From the NCBI GenBank assembly GCA_024693325.1, contig JAILLA010000114.1, forward strand, positions 1 to 38,050: 38,050 nt of DNA, written 5' to 3'. Below are positions 17,004 to 26,509 of this stretch, one piece after another. The position numbers were made by a program, and so were the translations under genes. The stretch's first letter is position 1; every line of letters starts with the position of its first letter. A model generated the notes under the pieces. That model did not search any database. It was not told the origin of the DNA and worked only from the letters and a program-made list of their open reading frames with translations. This DNA is from Solobacterium sp. Lineage in GTDB: Bacteria; Bacillota_I; Bacilli_A; Erysipelotrichales; Erysipelotrichaceae.

Positions 17004-17025
17004 TGTAGATTGTATACAATCTACA
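17004..17025. promoter_or_regulatory. Perfect 22-bp palindrome, likely GntR operator of the divergon
   Basis: The half-site TGTAGATTGTA is followed immediately by its exact reverse complement. The centre TTGTATACAA is of the type recognised by GntR/FadR regulators. It lies between apbE and the FMN-binding lipoprotein gene, just upstream of TATAAT (17035-17040) and overlapping the likely -35 of the plus-strand operon, so a bound protein could control both directions. Confidence 0.75.
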
Positions 17026-17034
17026 GGAATCAGC

Positions 17035-17040
17035 TATAAT
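17035..17040 (+). promoter_or_regulatory. -10 element of the FMN-binding lipoprotein operon
   Basis: A consensus TATAAT, 31 bases before the ATG at 17072. The palindrome at 17004-17025 occupies the -35 region. Confidence 0.6.
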
Positions 17041-17071
17041 TAAAGGTACAAATAGAAAGTGAGTTTTCGAC

Positions 17072-18091
17072 ATGATCAAGAAAAGAATGACAGCCTGCCT
17101 GCTTGCAGTGCTTCTTGCAGGATGCTCTGCAGGCTCAGGCGGCGAATCGGCAGCAGCACCTGCCGGAGTCACCGGGGATTTTTCGGGAACCGCCAAGGGT
17201 AACGGGGGAGATGTAACGATCACCCTGACATTCAAAGACGGCGAACTGACCGGTGTTGCCGGAGTAGGTGAAAAAGAAACACAGGGACTTGGCGACAAAG
17301 CGATCGAATCGATGACCCAGGCAATGACTGAGAAGAAATCGATCGATGTTGACTCAGTATCCGGTGCGACGATCACATCTACAGCAGTGAAAAAGGCAGC
17401 CAATGCGGCTCTGCTGGAAGCAGGCGTCGATCCGACAGCGTTCGGCGGCACAGCTCCGAAAGAGAATACAGGCGGATGCGTATTTGATGTCAATTCCGTC
17501 AACGAATGGCTCAACACTTCAGCAGACCTTGGTGAAGGTACGATGGGCAACGCAGTTGCAGTCATCCCGATCAACCACGTCAACGGTCCGCGTGAAGAAA
17601 CACTGTTCTACGCATTTGTAAACTTCAAGTATAAAGCAAGAAACTATATCAAATACCAGGTCACTTATCTGTCCTGCACATGCCGCAGCGCTGATGTGAA
17701 CTACTGGATGACAGCCTATGTTGAACTGACGCTTCCAAAGTCCAAGGACATCAACGACTCCGAAGTCAGATTCCTTTCGTTCGACAGGGACTCCCAGGAT
17801 CATTACACAGCAGGTTTCTGGGGCGACTCCAATCCGACACCTGCCGGTGCAACGTATGAACAGTTCAAGGAAGAATACATTCCTTACTTCATCGACAAGA
17901 ATTACGGCTATATCCAGACGCTGAGCTTCGTGGAAGACATCGACTCTGCTGAATACGCTGCCGGTGAAGGCCGTGAAGGCTACACGCTGGATACGCTGTC
18001 CGGTTCCAGTGTCTCAACGAATAACATTATCCGCATGCTGAACGCGCTGTTCAAATACCATGCGGAGGATGCATATTTTACAGCTGAATAA
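17072..18091 (+). CDS. FMN-binding lipoprotein, probable ApbE flavinylation substrate
   Basis: A 339-aa lipoprotein (lipobox LAGC, Cys18). Residues about 35-117 are an FMN-binding domain with the flavinylation motif DSVSGATITS (94-103); Thr100 is the expected site of covalent FMN attachment. The C-terminal two thirds has no domain I recognise. It contains a CTC pair (Cys202, Cys204) and ends with DTLSGSSVST (307-316), which looks like a degenerate second flavinylation motif. The start follows an AAAGTGAG-like site. ApbE is encoded divergently, and the rhodanese lipoprotein begins 15 bases downstream, so a flavin/thiol redox role at the cell surface is inferred. No membrane electron carrier is seen nearby. 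Confidence 0.87.
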   Translation: MIKKRMTACLLAVLLAGCSAGSGGESAAAPAGVTGDFSGTAKGNGGDVTITLTFKDGELTGVAGVGEKETQGLGDKAIESMTQAMTEKKSIDVDSVSGATITSTAVKKAANAALLEAGVDPTAFGGTAPKENTGGCVFDVNSVNEWLNTSADLGEGTMGNAVAVIPINHVNGPREETLFYAFVNFKYKARNYIKYQVTYLSCTCRSADVNYWMTAYVELTLPKSKDINDSEVRFLSFDRDSQDHYTAGFWGDSNPTPAGATYEQFKEEYIPYFIDKNYGYIQTLSFVEDIDSAEYAAGEGREGYTLDTLSGSSVSTNNIIRMLNALFKYHAEDAYFTAE

Positions 18092-18106
18092 ACAGGAGGA
18101 AAGAAA

Positions 18107-18802
18107 ATGAAAAAGTTTATGACAGCGGCATTCGCCATCGTTATGCTGGTCGGATGCTCATCAGCACCTGCCGAGACTTCCTGCCCGGAATGCCCGGTAT
18201 GCGAAACACCTGCAGCAGTTGAACCGGCACCCGCAGAACCTGCTCAGGCAGCTCTTCCGGCACCCCGTGACACAACAAAGACTTACAAGCCTGACGAGAA
18301 GTCCGATCCGGTCGACTGCACAGAAGACACATTCCTGCCCGGATGTGCTGCAATCAACAATGAAAACCTGCTCGACTATCTGAACCGCGACGATGTTCTT
18401 TACATCGACCTGCGTGATTTCGGTGACTATGCGAAGAAGCACTTCAGAAACTTCGAATGCATTCCTTACTTTGCGCTGATCTACAGCAAAGAAGGCGGCG
18501 AAGGCATCACTCAGCTTTACAGCGGTGATACAACAGATCCTGTCGCAACATATGAAGAAAGTGACGAACTCCTCGAAGTATTCTTCCCGAAAGACAAGAC
18601 GATCTTCCTGATGTGCCAGAGCGGCGGCCGTGTTGCACAGTGCATGAACATCCTGAAGGCAAAGGGATATGATATGTCCAAGATCTACAACATCACAGGT
18701 ATGGGCAACTACACAGATCCGAAGTATGCGGATCTCACAGTCGACATGTCTGAGATCGGTCTGGAAGCTACATATTCCTTCGAAGGCCTGACAAGGAACT
18801 GA
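18107..18802 (+). CDS. Rhodanese-like lipoprotein with intact active-site cysteine
   Basis: A 231-aa lipoprotein (lipobox LVGC, Cys17). Directly after the anchor comes CPECPVC (Cys26, 29, 32), a CxxCxxC cluster that could bind metal or form disulfides, then an Ala/Pro/Glu-rich linker. The rhodanese domain occupies about 85-215, with the active-site loop CQSGGR (Cys170), the form used to carry a persulfide. AGGAGG precedes the start. Its partner is the flavin lipoprotein 15 bases upstream; a Cys-less paralogue is encoded in the opposite arm. Exported rhodaneses are less common than cytoplasmic ones. Confidence 0.87.
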   Translation: MKKFMTAAFAIVMLVGCSSAPAETSCPECPVCETPAAVEPAPAEPAQAALPAPRDTTKTYKPDEKSDPVDCTEDTFLPGCAAINNENLLDYLNRDDVLYIDLRDFGDYAKKHFRNFECIPYFALIYSKEGGEGITQLYSGDTTDPVATYEESDELLEVFFPKDKTIFLMCQSGGRVAQCMNILKAKGYDMSKIYNITGMGNYTDPKYADLTVDMSEIGLEATYSFEGLTRN

Positions 18803-18848
18803 TCAGCCATCCTGCTGATATTGTCAGTCAGTCATAATTCATAAGCGG

Positions 18849-18896
18849 AAAATGCCGGAATCACTCTGCATCTGGGAGTGACCGGCATTTCTTAAT
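18849..18896 (+). terminator. Terminator of the flavin/rhodanese operon
   Basis: AAATGCCGG (18850-18858) pairs with CCGGCATTT (18882-18890), with an inner TCACTC/GAGTGA stem and a T-rich tail. Confidence 0.85.
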
Positions 18897-18953
18897 TTGT
18901 CTCCGAAACACTCTGCCTTTTCGTATACAATGTTGTCAGGGAGAATACAATTT

Positions 18954-20363
18954 ATGAAATTTCCGGATCATTTTTTATGGGGCGCATCATCTTCCGCATT
19001 CCAGATCGAAGGCGCATGGAATGAAGACGGCAAAGGAATGACCGTCGCTGATTTCAATTCATTTAAAAAGTCGGATATTCAGGCCGACAGTAAAACAGCT
19101 TCTGATTTCTACCATCATTACAAAGAAGACATCGCCATGATGAAAGAACTGGGCCTGCAGGTCTACCGGTTCTCCATCGCATGGGCAAGGATCATCCCGG
19201 ACGGCGACGGGGAGATCAATGAAAAGGGTATTGCGTTCTACAATGATGTGATCGATGAACTGCTCAAGAACGGCATCAAACCGTTCATCACGCTGTATCA
19301 TTTTGACCTGCCTTACGCGCTTGTCGAGAAATACAACGGCTGGGAATCCAGACAGTGCGCAGACGCGTTTGAACGCTATGCTTCGGTATGCTTTGAGCGG
19401 TTCGGTGACCGTGTGAAACTCTGGCAGGTCCACAATGAACAGAACCTGATGATGCGGGTGGATGAACGCATGAACCTGAATGAACCGGATCCGCATAAGA
19501 AGGAACAGATCCGTGCACAGATGGACTACCATATGTTCATTGCCCATGCCAAGGCAGTCAATGCCTGCCACAGCATTATTAAAAACGGTCAGATCGGCTG
19601 CGCGGTCTCTTCTACCGTGACATATCCTCTGACCAATGCGCCGGAGGATGTCTGGGCAGCGATCCAGAACAACCGCTTCAAGACAGATTACTGTCTTGAT
19701 ATGCATGCGTATGGGGAGTATCCCGGCTACTACATGGCATACCTGAAGGAACAGGATCTGGTGCCTCAGGTATGTGAAGGGGATGATGAACTGCTGAAGT
19801 CAGCCAAGATGGACTTCATTGCCCTGAACTATTACCGTACACTGACAGCCCGCTATCTGCCTGCCGATGAGGAACACCCGAAGGGGACAAAGGTCGAGGG
19901 CATGAATGAAGTGGACTACGATATGTACGGATACTGGAAGATCGAAAAGAATACGAACCTGAAAGCCAGTGAGTACGGCGCTCAGATCGATCCGGTCGGT
20001 TTCCGTATCGTCCTGAATGATTACTGGAACAGATACCGTCTGCCGCTGATCGTCACGGAGAACGGCCTGGGTACAGCGGATGAGCTGACGGAAGACGGGA
20101 AGATCCACGATGACTACCGCATCGACTATCTGAAACAGCACATCCATGCGATCGGCCAGGCCATTGAAGACGGTGTGGATATGATGGGCTACTGTCCGTG
20201 GTCTGTCATGGACCTGCTGAGTTCTCACCAGGGATTCCGCAAACGCTACGGGCTGATCTATATCAACCGTACGGACATGGATCTCAAGGATCTGCAGAGG
20301 ATCCGCAAGGACAGCTTCTGGTGGTATCAGAAGGTGATCGAAACAAAGGGAGAATCATTATAA
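18954..20363 (+). CDS. 6-phospho-beta-glucosidase (GH1)
   Basis: A 469-aa glycoside hydrolase family 1 enzyme. The acid/base glutamate is Glu162 (HNEQN) and the nucleophile Glu369 (VTENG). In the aglycone/phosphate region it reads LLSSHQGFRKRYG (422-433): a Ser in place of the Glu of plain beta-glucosidases, plus the Lys and Tyr, is the pattern of enzymes that take 6-phosphorylated sugars delivered by a PTS. The ATG at 18954 has AGGGAG about 10 bases upstream and gives the usual KFPDHFLWGASS start. It is monocistronic. No beta-glucoside PTS gene lies beside it. Confidence 0.9.
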   Translation: MKFPDHFLWGASSSAFQIEGAWNEDGKGMTVADFNSFKKSDIQADSKTASDFYHHYKEDIAMMKELGLQVYRFSIAWARIIPDGDGEINEKGIAFYNDVIDELLKNGIKPFITLYHFDLPYALVEKYNGWESRQCADAFERYASVCFERFGDRVKLWQVHNEQNLMMRVDERMNLNEPDPHKKEQIRAQMDYHMFIAHAKAVNACHSIIKNGQIGCAVSSTVTYPLTNAPEDVWAAIQNNRFKTDYCLDMHAYGEYPGYYMAYLKEQDLVPQVCEGDDELLKSAKMDFIALNYYRTLTARYLPADEEHPKGTKVEGMNEVDYDMYGYWKIEKNTNLKASEYGAQIDPVGFRIVLNDYWNRYRLPLIVTENGLGTADELTEDGKIHDDYRIDYLKQHIHAIGQAIEDGVDMMGYCPWSVMDLLSSHQGFRKRYGLIYINRTDMDLKDLQRIRKDSFWWYQKVIETKGESL

Positions 20364-20370
20364 GCATATG

Positions 20371-20404
20371 AAAACCAGCTGCCGGTGTGACAGCTGGTCT
20401 TTTC
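20371..20404. terminator. Bidirectional terminator between GH1 and MATE genes
   Basis: ACCAGCTG (20374-20381) pairs with CAGCTGGT (20391-20398), flanked by AAAA and a T-rich run. Confidence 0.85.
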
Positions 20405-20405
20405 C

Positions 20406-21779
20406 TTATTCCGTTAATAATTTGCGTTCCTTCCATTTGCCGCTGATCCAGTACCATGTACCGACAGACAGCGGACCGAGACGTGCCAGGGCATTCCCGT
20501 AGAAGAATCCCGTGACACCCATGTTCATGACATAGGCAAGGAAGAAGCTGATTCCGAGTCTCAGAATGACACCGTCCAGGAATCCTGCAAGGAAGGAGAG
20601 CTTTGCGTTTCCGGTTCCCTGGATGACTGCGTTGAAGCTTCCCTGAAAGGGCGTGCAGCAGAAGATGATGATGCAGATATGCAGATATGTATTTCCGAAT
20701 TCAATAACTTCGGGGTCGGCCGTGAAGAGGCGGTAAAGCTGTGCGGGCAGCAGGATGCAGATCAGGATCAGCAGGACACAGATGGAGCCTGACAATGTGA
20801 TCGTTGTCCTGACGATCTGCTTGACACGGTCATACTTCCTGGCGCCGATGTTCTGTCCGACCATCGTTCCTGAACCTGTGGTGATGCTGTTGGCAAATAC
20901 CGTGATCAGCTTCTGGATCTTGTTGCCGATGGAGTTGGTCGCGGAAGCGATCAGTCCATAGGAATTGATATGCCTGGAGCAGATCAGCTGGGTGAAGTGG
21001 ATGAAGATAGACTGTGCCGCAAGCGGGATACCCAGTCTCAGCAGGACCTTCAGGTGCTTCATGTTGACCTTTAGGGCACGCAGCCTGAATTCCAGTTCGA
21101 ATACATCCTTCTTCCGCCAGAGGAAGATGCCTGCCGCAAGGAATGACGCGACTTGTGCCGCGACTGTGGCGATCGCCGTACCGGCGGATTCCCATGGTAT
21201 GACGACTACGAACAGGATGTCCATGATGATGTTGGATGCGGCAGCCACTGCCACAAAGACCAGGGGTTTCTTTGCTTCGCCCATGCCTCTGAGAATACCG
21301 GCTACGGTATTGTAGCCGAAGACAAAGGGCAGACCCAGGGAAACGATGATGTGATAGGCACGCGCCTGTTCAAAAGCTTCCTGCGGGCATTTCAGCCATG
21401 TCAGCAGTCCGTTGGTGAAGATGATGCAGAGCGCCGCAATGACCATGGAAAGTCCCAGCGTAAAGATCAGTGCGGTCATGATCGTTTCATTGACGGACTT
21501 ATGATCCTTTGCGCCGACCAGCTGGGCGACATAGATCTGTCCGGCACTGCCGAATGCGGTGGCGATGAACGTGATCATGGCAGCGATCTCGCCGCCGGTG
21601 GATACGCCAACAGTACCGATACTGCCGACATACTGTCCGATGACCATCGTGTCGACGGCGTTATATAACTGCTGCAGGAGATTGGTCAGCAGCAGTGGGA
21701 TGACAAATGTCATTAACTGCGGAAGGATCGGTCCTTCCGTCAGGTCGATCCCAACATGTTTTGTTCTGGATGTCGTCAT
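20406..21779 (-). CDS. MATE-family efflux transporter
   Basis: A 457-aa protein with about twelve membrane segments and the MATE opening (GPILPQLMTFVIPLLLTNLLQQLYNAVDTMVIGQYVG) and matching mid-protein half (LRLGIPLAAQSIF). MATE proteins export drugs or metabolites with Na+ or H+. The ATG at 21779 is chosen because GGAGG lies about 8 bases upstream and family similarity begins there; the frame is open for 85 more codons with no similarity. A TATAAT -10 lies about 22 bases upstream on this strand. Substrate unknown. Confidence 0.92.
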   Translation of the reverse strand: MTTSRTKHVGIDLTEGPILPQLMTFVIPLLLTNLLQQLYNAVDTMVIGQYVGSIGTVGVSTGGEIAAMITFIATAFGSAGQIYVAQLVGAKDHKSVNETIMTALIFTLGLSMVIAALCIIFTNGLLTWLKCPQEAFEQARAYHIIVSLGLPFVFGYNTVAGILRGMGEAKKPLVFVAVAAASNIIMDILFVVVIPWESAGTAIATVAAQVASFLAAGIFLWRKKDVFELEFRLRALKVNMKHLKVLLRLGIPLAAQSIFIHFTQLICSRHINSYGLIASATNSIGNKIQKLITVFANSITTGSGTMVGQNIGARKYDRVKQIVRTTITLSGSICVLLILICILLPAQLYRLFTADPEVIEFGNTYLHICIIIFCCTPFQGSFNAVIQGTGNAKLSFLAGFLDGVILRLGISFFLAYVMNMGVTGFFYGNALARLGPLSVGTWYWISGKWKERKLLTE

Positions 21780-21839
21780 TCTTTCTGCCTCCGCCAAAAT
21801 TATAGTTTTTCCTTCTTTCAGGTATCTGTCATGAATACA

Positions 21840-21851
21840 GGTCAATTGACC
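21840..21851. promoter_or_regulatory. 12-bp palindrome upstream of the MATE gene
   Basis: GGTCAATTGACC is perfectly symmetric and lies about 37 bases upstream of the MATE -10 element. It may bind a regulator; none is encoded next to it. Confidence 0.35.
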
Positions 21852-21935
21852 GCAAAACATGAAAAAAGACTGCCGGAGGTCTGGCAGCCAATCCGCTAAA
21901 GGAGAACATGCGGAGGTAATTAAGCCGGTATATGC

Positions 21936-21951
21936 CGGGAAACGGAAACAA
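21936..21951. promoter_or_regulatory. Possible catabolite-responsive element (cre)
   Basis: CGGGAAACGGAAACAA matches the cre pattern WTGNAARCGNWWWCAN at all but its first two positions. It lies about 200 bases upstream of the 6-phospho-beta-glucosidase gene, a typical CcpA target. Confidence 0.3.
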
Positions 21952-22070
21952 CATTGCCGGAGGATTGGGGGAGAGGATCCTTCTGTGCTATGTCTTTCCC
22001 TGATCATAAAATACCTGATGAGAACGAACTCCATGTGAGTGCTGTGTGAACTTCAGGTGAACAACTTTAA

Positions 22071-23579
<1,509 letters not shown>

Positions 23580-23584
23580 CAGAA

Positions 23585-23620
23585 GACCGGTCCTCCCGAA
23601 CAGGGAAGACCGGTTTTTTT
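23585..23620 (+). terminator. Terminator after the second GH1 gene
   Basis: ACCGGTC (23586-23592) pairs with GACCGGT (23608-23614), with an inner CTCCC/GGGAA stem, then seven T residues. Confidence 0.9.
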
Positions 23621-23692
23621 CTGAAATCCATTAAAACATCAGTACATAAGGGCAATTGGGGCTGCTGATGTCAGTGGTGCCGCATATACCGT

Positions 23693-24037
23693 TCAGCTGA
23701 AGATCTTCCTGAGTTCGATATGCTTGATTTCATCCGTTTCAGCTTCTGTAAATCCCGCTCTTGAGAAGAAGACATATTTATAGCAGTTTAATCCTGTTTC
23801 TTTAATCAGGTCGAGTGTTTCAGACACAACATCACATATACTCTGAACATTGCTGGCTTCTGTTACCTGTTTGCATTCATAGTAGAGACTTTTTATGCCG
23901 GACTCTTTTACAGCCTGTTTAACCAGTTCGCTTTCTCCAACTCTTCGTCTTCCGTATATATGTGACATACGCATTTCTTCGAAAGTCATTTCGCTTCTCA
24001 GCTTTTTAAGCAGTACAGTTCTTCCAATAAATTTCAT
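23693..24037 (-). pseudogene. Internally deleted remnant of a DUF234-type ATPase
   Basis: The 114-aa frame has the start of an AAA ATPase (FIGRTVLLKKL, then YGRRRVGESELV) and, with no ATPase core between, the extreme end of the family's C-terminal domain (KYVFFSRAGFTEAETDEIKHIELRKIF). Full members are about 450 aa, so roughly three quarters is missing in frame. The Walker A lysine is also gone: GRRRVGES in place of GRRRVGKS. It cannot be an active ATPase. Inverted repeats with CGG half-sites lie directly upstream (24041-24073). Confidence 0.8.
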
Positions 24038-24040
24038 TCT

Positions 24041-24073
24041 ATTCGGTCACTGCCGAGTCGGTATAAACCGAAT
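24041..24073. repeat. Inverted repeat upstream of the ATPase remnant
   Basis: ATTCGGT (24041-24047) and ACCGAAT (24067-24073) face each other across 19 bases, with a further TCGGT (24058-24062) between. It begins 4 bases before the remnant's start codon, so it overlaps its 5' end or promoter. Confidence 0.5.
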
Positions 24074-24230
24074 TAAATATCTGTCTGGAACTGTATGACG
24101 TTCGGCATGATAAAAAAAGAATCATGGTATCTGTGTCCCATAATGACTGCCTCATTTCCGTGTATCAGCTGTGATCTGCTGAGAGTCTTTTTCCTGCATA
24201 CGCATCACTGTATTTTTCCCGCAGTAAATG

Positions 24231-24236
24231 TATAAT
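24231..24236 (+). promoter_or_regulatory. -10 element of the FprA gene
   Basis: A consensus TATAAT, 32 bases before the ATG; the -35 is weak. Confidence 0.55.
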
Positions 24237-24267
24237 AGGGTCTGATAAAGAAAGAGGAATTTATTCT

Positions 24268-25419
24268 ATGAAAATTACAGATACGATCCATTATGTCGGT
24301 GTCAATGATCATAAGCTTGACCTGTTTGAAGGACAGTATGAAGTTGAAAACGGCATGGCCTACAATTCCTATGTCATCCTGGATGAAAAGATCGCGGTCA
24401 TGGACTCTGTTGAGGGCGGCTTCGGAGAAGAATGGCTTGGCAATATCAAAGCGGTGATCGGTGACAGAACACCGGATTATCTCATCGTCCAGCATGCGGA
24501 ACCGGATCATTCCTCCAGCATCAAGGCATTCCTGGAGTGCTGGCCGGAGGCAGAAGTCGTTTCTTCCGCACAGGCATTCAATATGATCAAGCAGTTGTTT
24601 GACGTGAACCCTGTCAACAGGAAGCTCGTCAAGGACGGCGATACGCTGTCACTTGGTGAACATGAACTGACATTCGTCGGCGCGCCGATGGTACACTGGC
24701 CGGAAGTCATCATGACGTATGACGCAAAGGACCGTGTCCTGTTCTCAGCTGACGCATTCGGCAAGTTCGGTGCTCTGGACGTAGAAGAAGATGACTGGGC
24801 ATGTGAGGCAAGAAGATATTACTTCGGCATCGTCGGAAGATTCGGCGTACAGGTACAGACAGTGCTGAAGAAGCTCGCGAAGTTCGATGTACAGACGATC
24901 TGCCCGCTGCACGGACCGGTCCTCAATGAGAACCTCGGCTACTACCTGGATCTCTACAATACTTGGTCTTCCTACGGTGTGGAATCCGAAGGTGTTGCGA
25001 TCTGCTATACATCCGTATACGGCAATACCGAAAAAGCAGTCAGGCTGCTGGAAGAAGAACTGCTGAAGCAGGGCTGCCCGAAGGTCGCTGTCAGTGACCT
25101 GGCAAGATGCGATATGGCTGAAGCAGTGGAAGACGCGTTCCGTTACGGCAAGCTCGTCCTTGCGACAACGACATATGATGGGGACATCTTCCCGTATATG
25201 AAGGAATTCATCAACAAGCTGACACAGCACAACTACCAGAACCGTACGATCGGTCTGATTGAGAACGGTACATGGGGTCCGCTGGCTGCGAAGATCATGA
25301 AGGGCATGTTCGAAAAGTCCAAGAACATTACGTTCACTGAAACAACGGTCACGATCCGTTCTGCCCTGAATGACGCAAGCACCGCACAGCTGGAAGCTCT
25401 GGCAAAAGAACTGTTATAA
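24268..25419 (+). CDS. fprA: FprA-family flavodiiron protein
   Basis: A 383-aa A-type flavoprotein. The metallo-beta-lactamase-like domain holds the diiron ligands His76-x-Glu78-x-Asp80-His81, His143, Asp162 and His215. The C-terminal flavodoxin domain begins near residue 243 with the FMN loop TSVYGNTEKA. These enzymes reduce O2 to water (or NO to N2O) in anaerobes, with electrons from rubredoxin or a similar carrier. No rubredoxin gene or domain is present here. AGAGGAA precedes the start. The gene is monocistronic. Confidence 0.95.
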   Translation: MKITDTIHYVGVNDHKLDLFEGQYEVENGMAYNSYVILDEKIAVMDSVEGGFGEEWLGNIKAVIGDRTPDYLIVQHAEPDHSSSIKAFLECWPEAEVVSSAQAFNMIKQLFDVNPVNRKLVKDGDTLSLGEHELTFVGAPMVHWPEVIMTYDAKDRVLFSADAFGKFGALDVEEDDWACEARRYYFGIVGRFGVQVQTVLKKLAKFDVQTICPLHGPVLNENLGYYLDLYNTWSSYGVESEGVAICYTSVYGNTEKAVRLLEEELLKQGCPKVAVSDLARCDMAEAVEDAFRYGKLVLATTTYDGDIFPYMKEFINKLTQHNYQNRTIGLIENGTWGPLAAKIMKGMFEKSKNITFTETTVTIRSALNDASTAQLEALAKELL

Positions 25420-25452
25420 CAAAAACGGGCTTACCCTTCGCAGGGTAAGCTC
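25420..25452. terminator. Bidirectional terminator between fprA and the RluA-type gene
   Basis: GCTTACCCT (25429-25437) pairs with AGGGTAAGC (25442-25450) around TCGC. The stem contains the last codons of the minus-strand gene (stop at 25431). Confidence 0.85.
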
Positions 25453-26318
25453 TTCAGTTTCTGCATATCTTCCGGAAGGTCACATACTACGGTGATCTTC
25501 TTTTTTGTTTTGAGGTGTGTGAATGTCACACTGCTGCAGTGCAGAGCAGGCCGTCTGATCAGTTCCGTACTCCCTCCGTACAGCGCATCTCCCAGCAGGG
25601 GATGGCCGAAGTGTGCCATGGTGGCGCGGATCTGGTGCGTGCGACCTGTCACGATGGAAACGGACACAAATGAATGCCCGGGATATACTTCCAGCACTTC
25701 ATAATCGGTCATGCAGTCCTTGCCGTCCGGGGATACGAATGCCTGTCTCAGGTACGGTGTCTTCTTCAGCCTGCATTCCAGTCTGCCGGATGGTTCTTCA
25801 AACTGACCGGTAATGACTGCTGTGTACTGCTTGTGAATATGATGGCCGCTTAACTGTGAAGCGGTACGGCTGTTTTTCGCATAGACCATGACGCCTGAGA
25901 CATCCTTGTCCAGCCTGCCGGCAGTCCTGACCGTGAAGTCATTCCCGTAATATTTCATGAGCAGTGTACCCATGTCATCCTGATGTTCTTTGCTTGGATG
26001 GCATGGCATGCCGAAAGGCTTGTTCACGATCACAAGGTCCTCATCTTCATAGAGGATATCCGGTGCTTCCCTCAGGAACAATGCTGTTTTCAGATCAGAC
26101 TGTACAAAGGACAGACAGAGCGTATTGCCTGCATGGACTGTCTCACTTAAGGGGACAGAAGCTCCGTTCAGCAGGATCCCTCTGTTCTGCATCAGTCTGG
26201 TAACGGTCCTGCGGGAGATATCCATCTGTTTCAGCAGTGCCTTGACAGCCAGTCCATCCTCACTCTCCGTCACCATATGTACGATCTGATCGGTTGACTT
26301 TCCCTTATTTACGCTCAT
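25431..26318 (-). CDS. RluA-family pseudouridine synthase
   Basis: A 295-aa RNA pseudouridine synthase. An S4-like N-terminal part (residues about 25-75, ISRRTVTRLMQNRGILLNG) is followed by the catalytic domain with GRLDKDVSG (Asp137) and the RTHQIRATMAHFGHPLLGD block near 230. Members modify rRNA or tRNA; the exact position cannot be told. No ribosome binding site precedes the ATG, and a TAAAAT element lies about 9 bases before it, so the transcript may have almost no leader. Confidence 0.92.
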   Translation of the reverse strand: MSVNKGKSTDQIVHMVTESEDGLAVKALLKQMDISRRTVTRLMQNRGILLNGASVPLSETVHAGNTLCLSFVQSDLKTALFLREAPDILYEDEDLVIVNKPFGMPCHPSKEHQDDMGTLLMKYYGNDFTVRTAGRLDKDVSGVMVYAKNSRTASQLSGHHIHKQYTAVITGQFEEPSGRLECRLKKTPYLRQAFVSPDGKDCMTDYEVLEVYPGHSFVSVSIVTGRTHQIRATMAHFGHPLLGDALYGGSTELIRRPALHCSSVTFTHLKTKKKITVVCDLPEDMQKLKSLPCEG

Positions 26319-26365
26319 AACAGCGTTATTTTACATGATTTGACAGATGATTAAAACAGGCAAAT

Positions 26366-26374
26366 TGTGGATAA
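26366..26374 (-). promoter_or_regulatory. Single perfect DnaA-box sequence
   Basis: The minus strand reads TTATCCACA. It is isolated, with no second box and no origin genes nearby, so it is at most a DnaA titration or regulatory site between the RluA-type and SGNH genes. Confidence 0.3.
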
Positions 26375-26509
26375 CGCAGGTGAGTGGGTGACCAATTTCC
26401 TGCAGACAGACATATCAGTCATATTATTCGGGTTTCAGCGGGGAAAGTGACATAATAAAGGTGAACAGAAAGGCAATGAGTGCCGAGGCACAGAGGAGGC
26501 TCTTCAACT

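Noticed and set aside
21990-22049. 19-codon frame beginning MSFPDHK in the MATE-GH1 gap
   Set aside because: No well-placed ribosome binding site and no similarity; expected by chance.
26366-26374. Replication origin suggested by a perfect DnaA box
   Set aside because: A single box with no cluster, AT-rich unwinding element or dnaA/dnaN genes.
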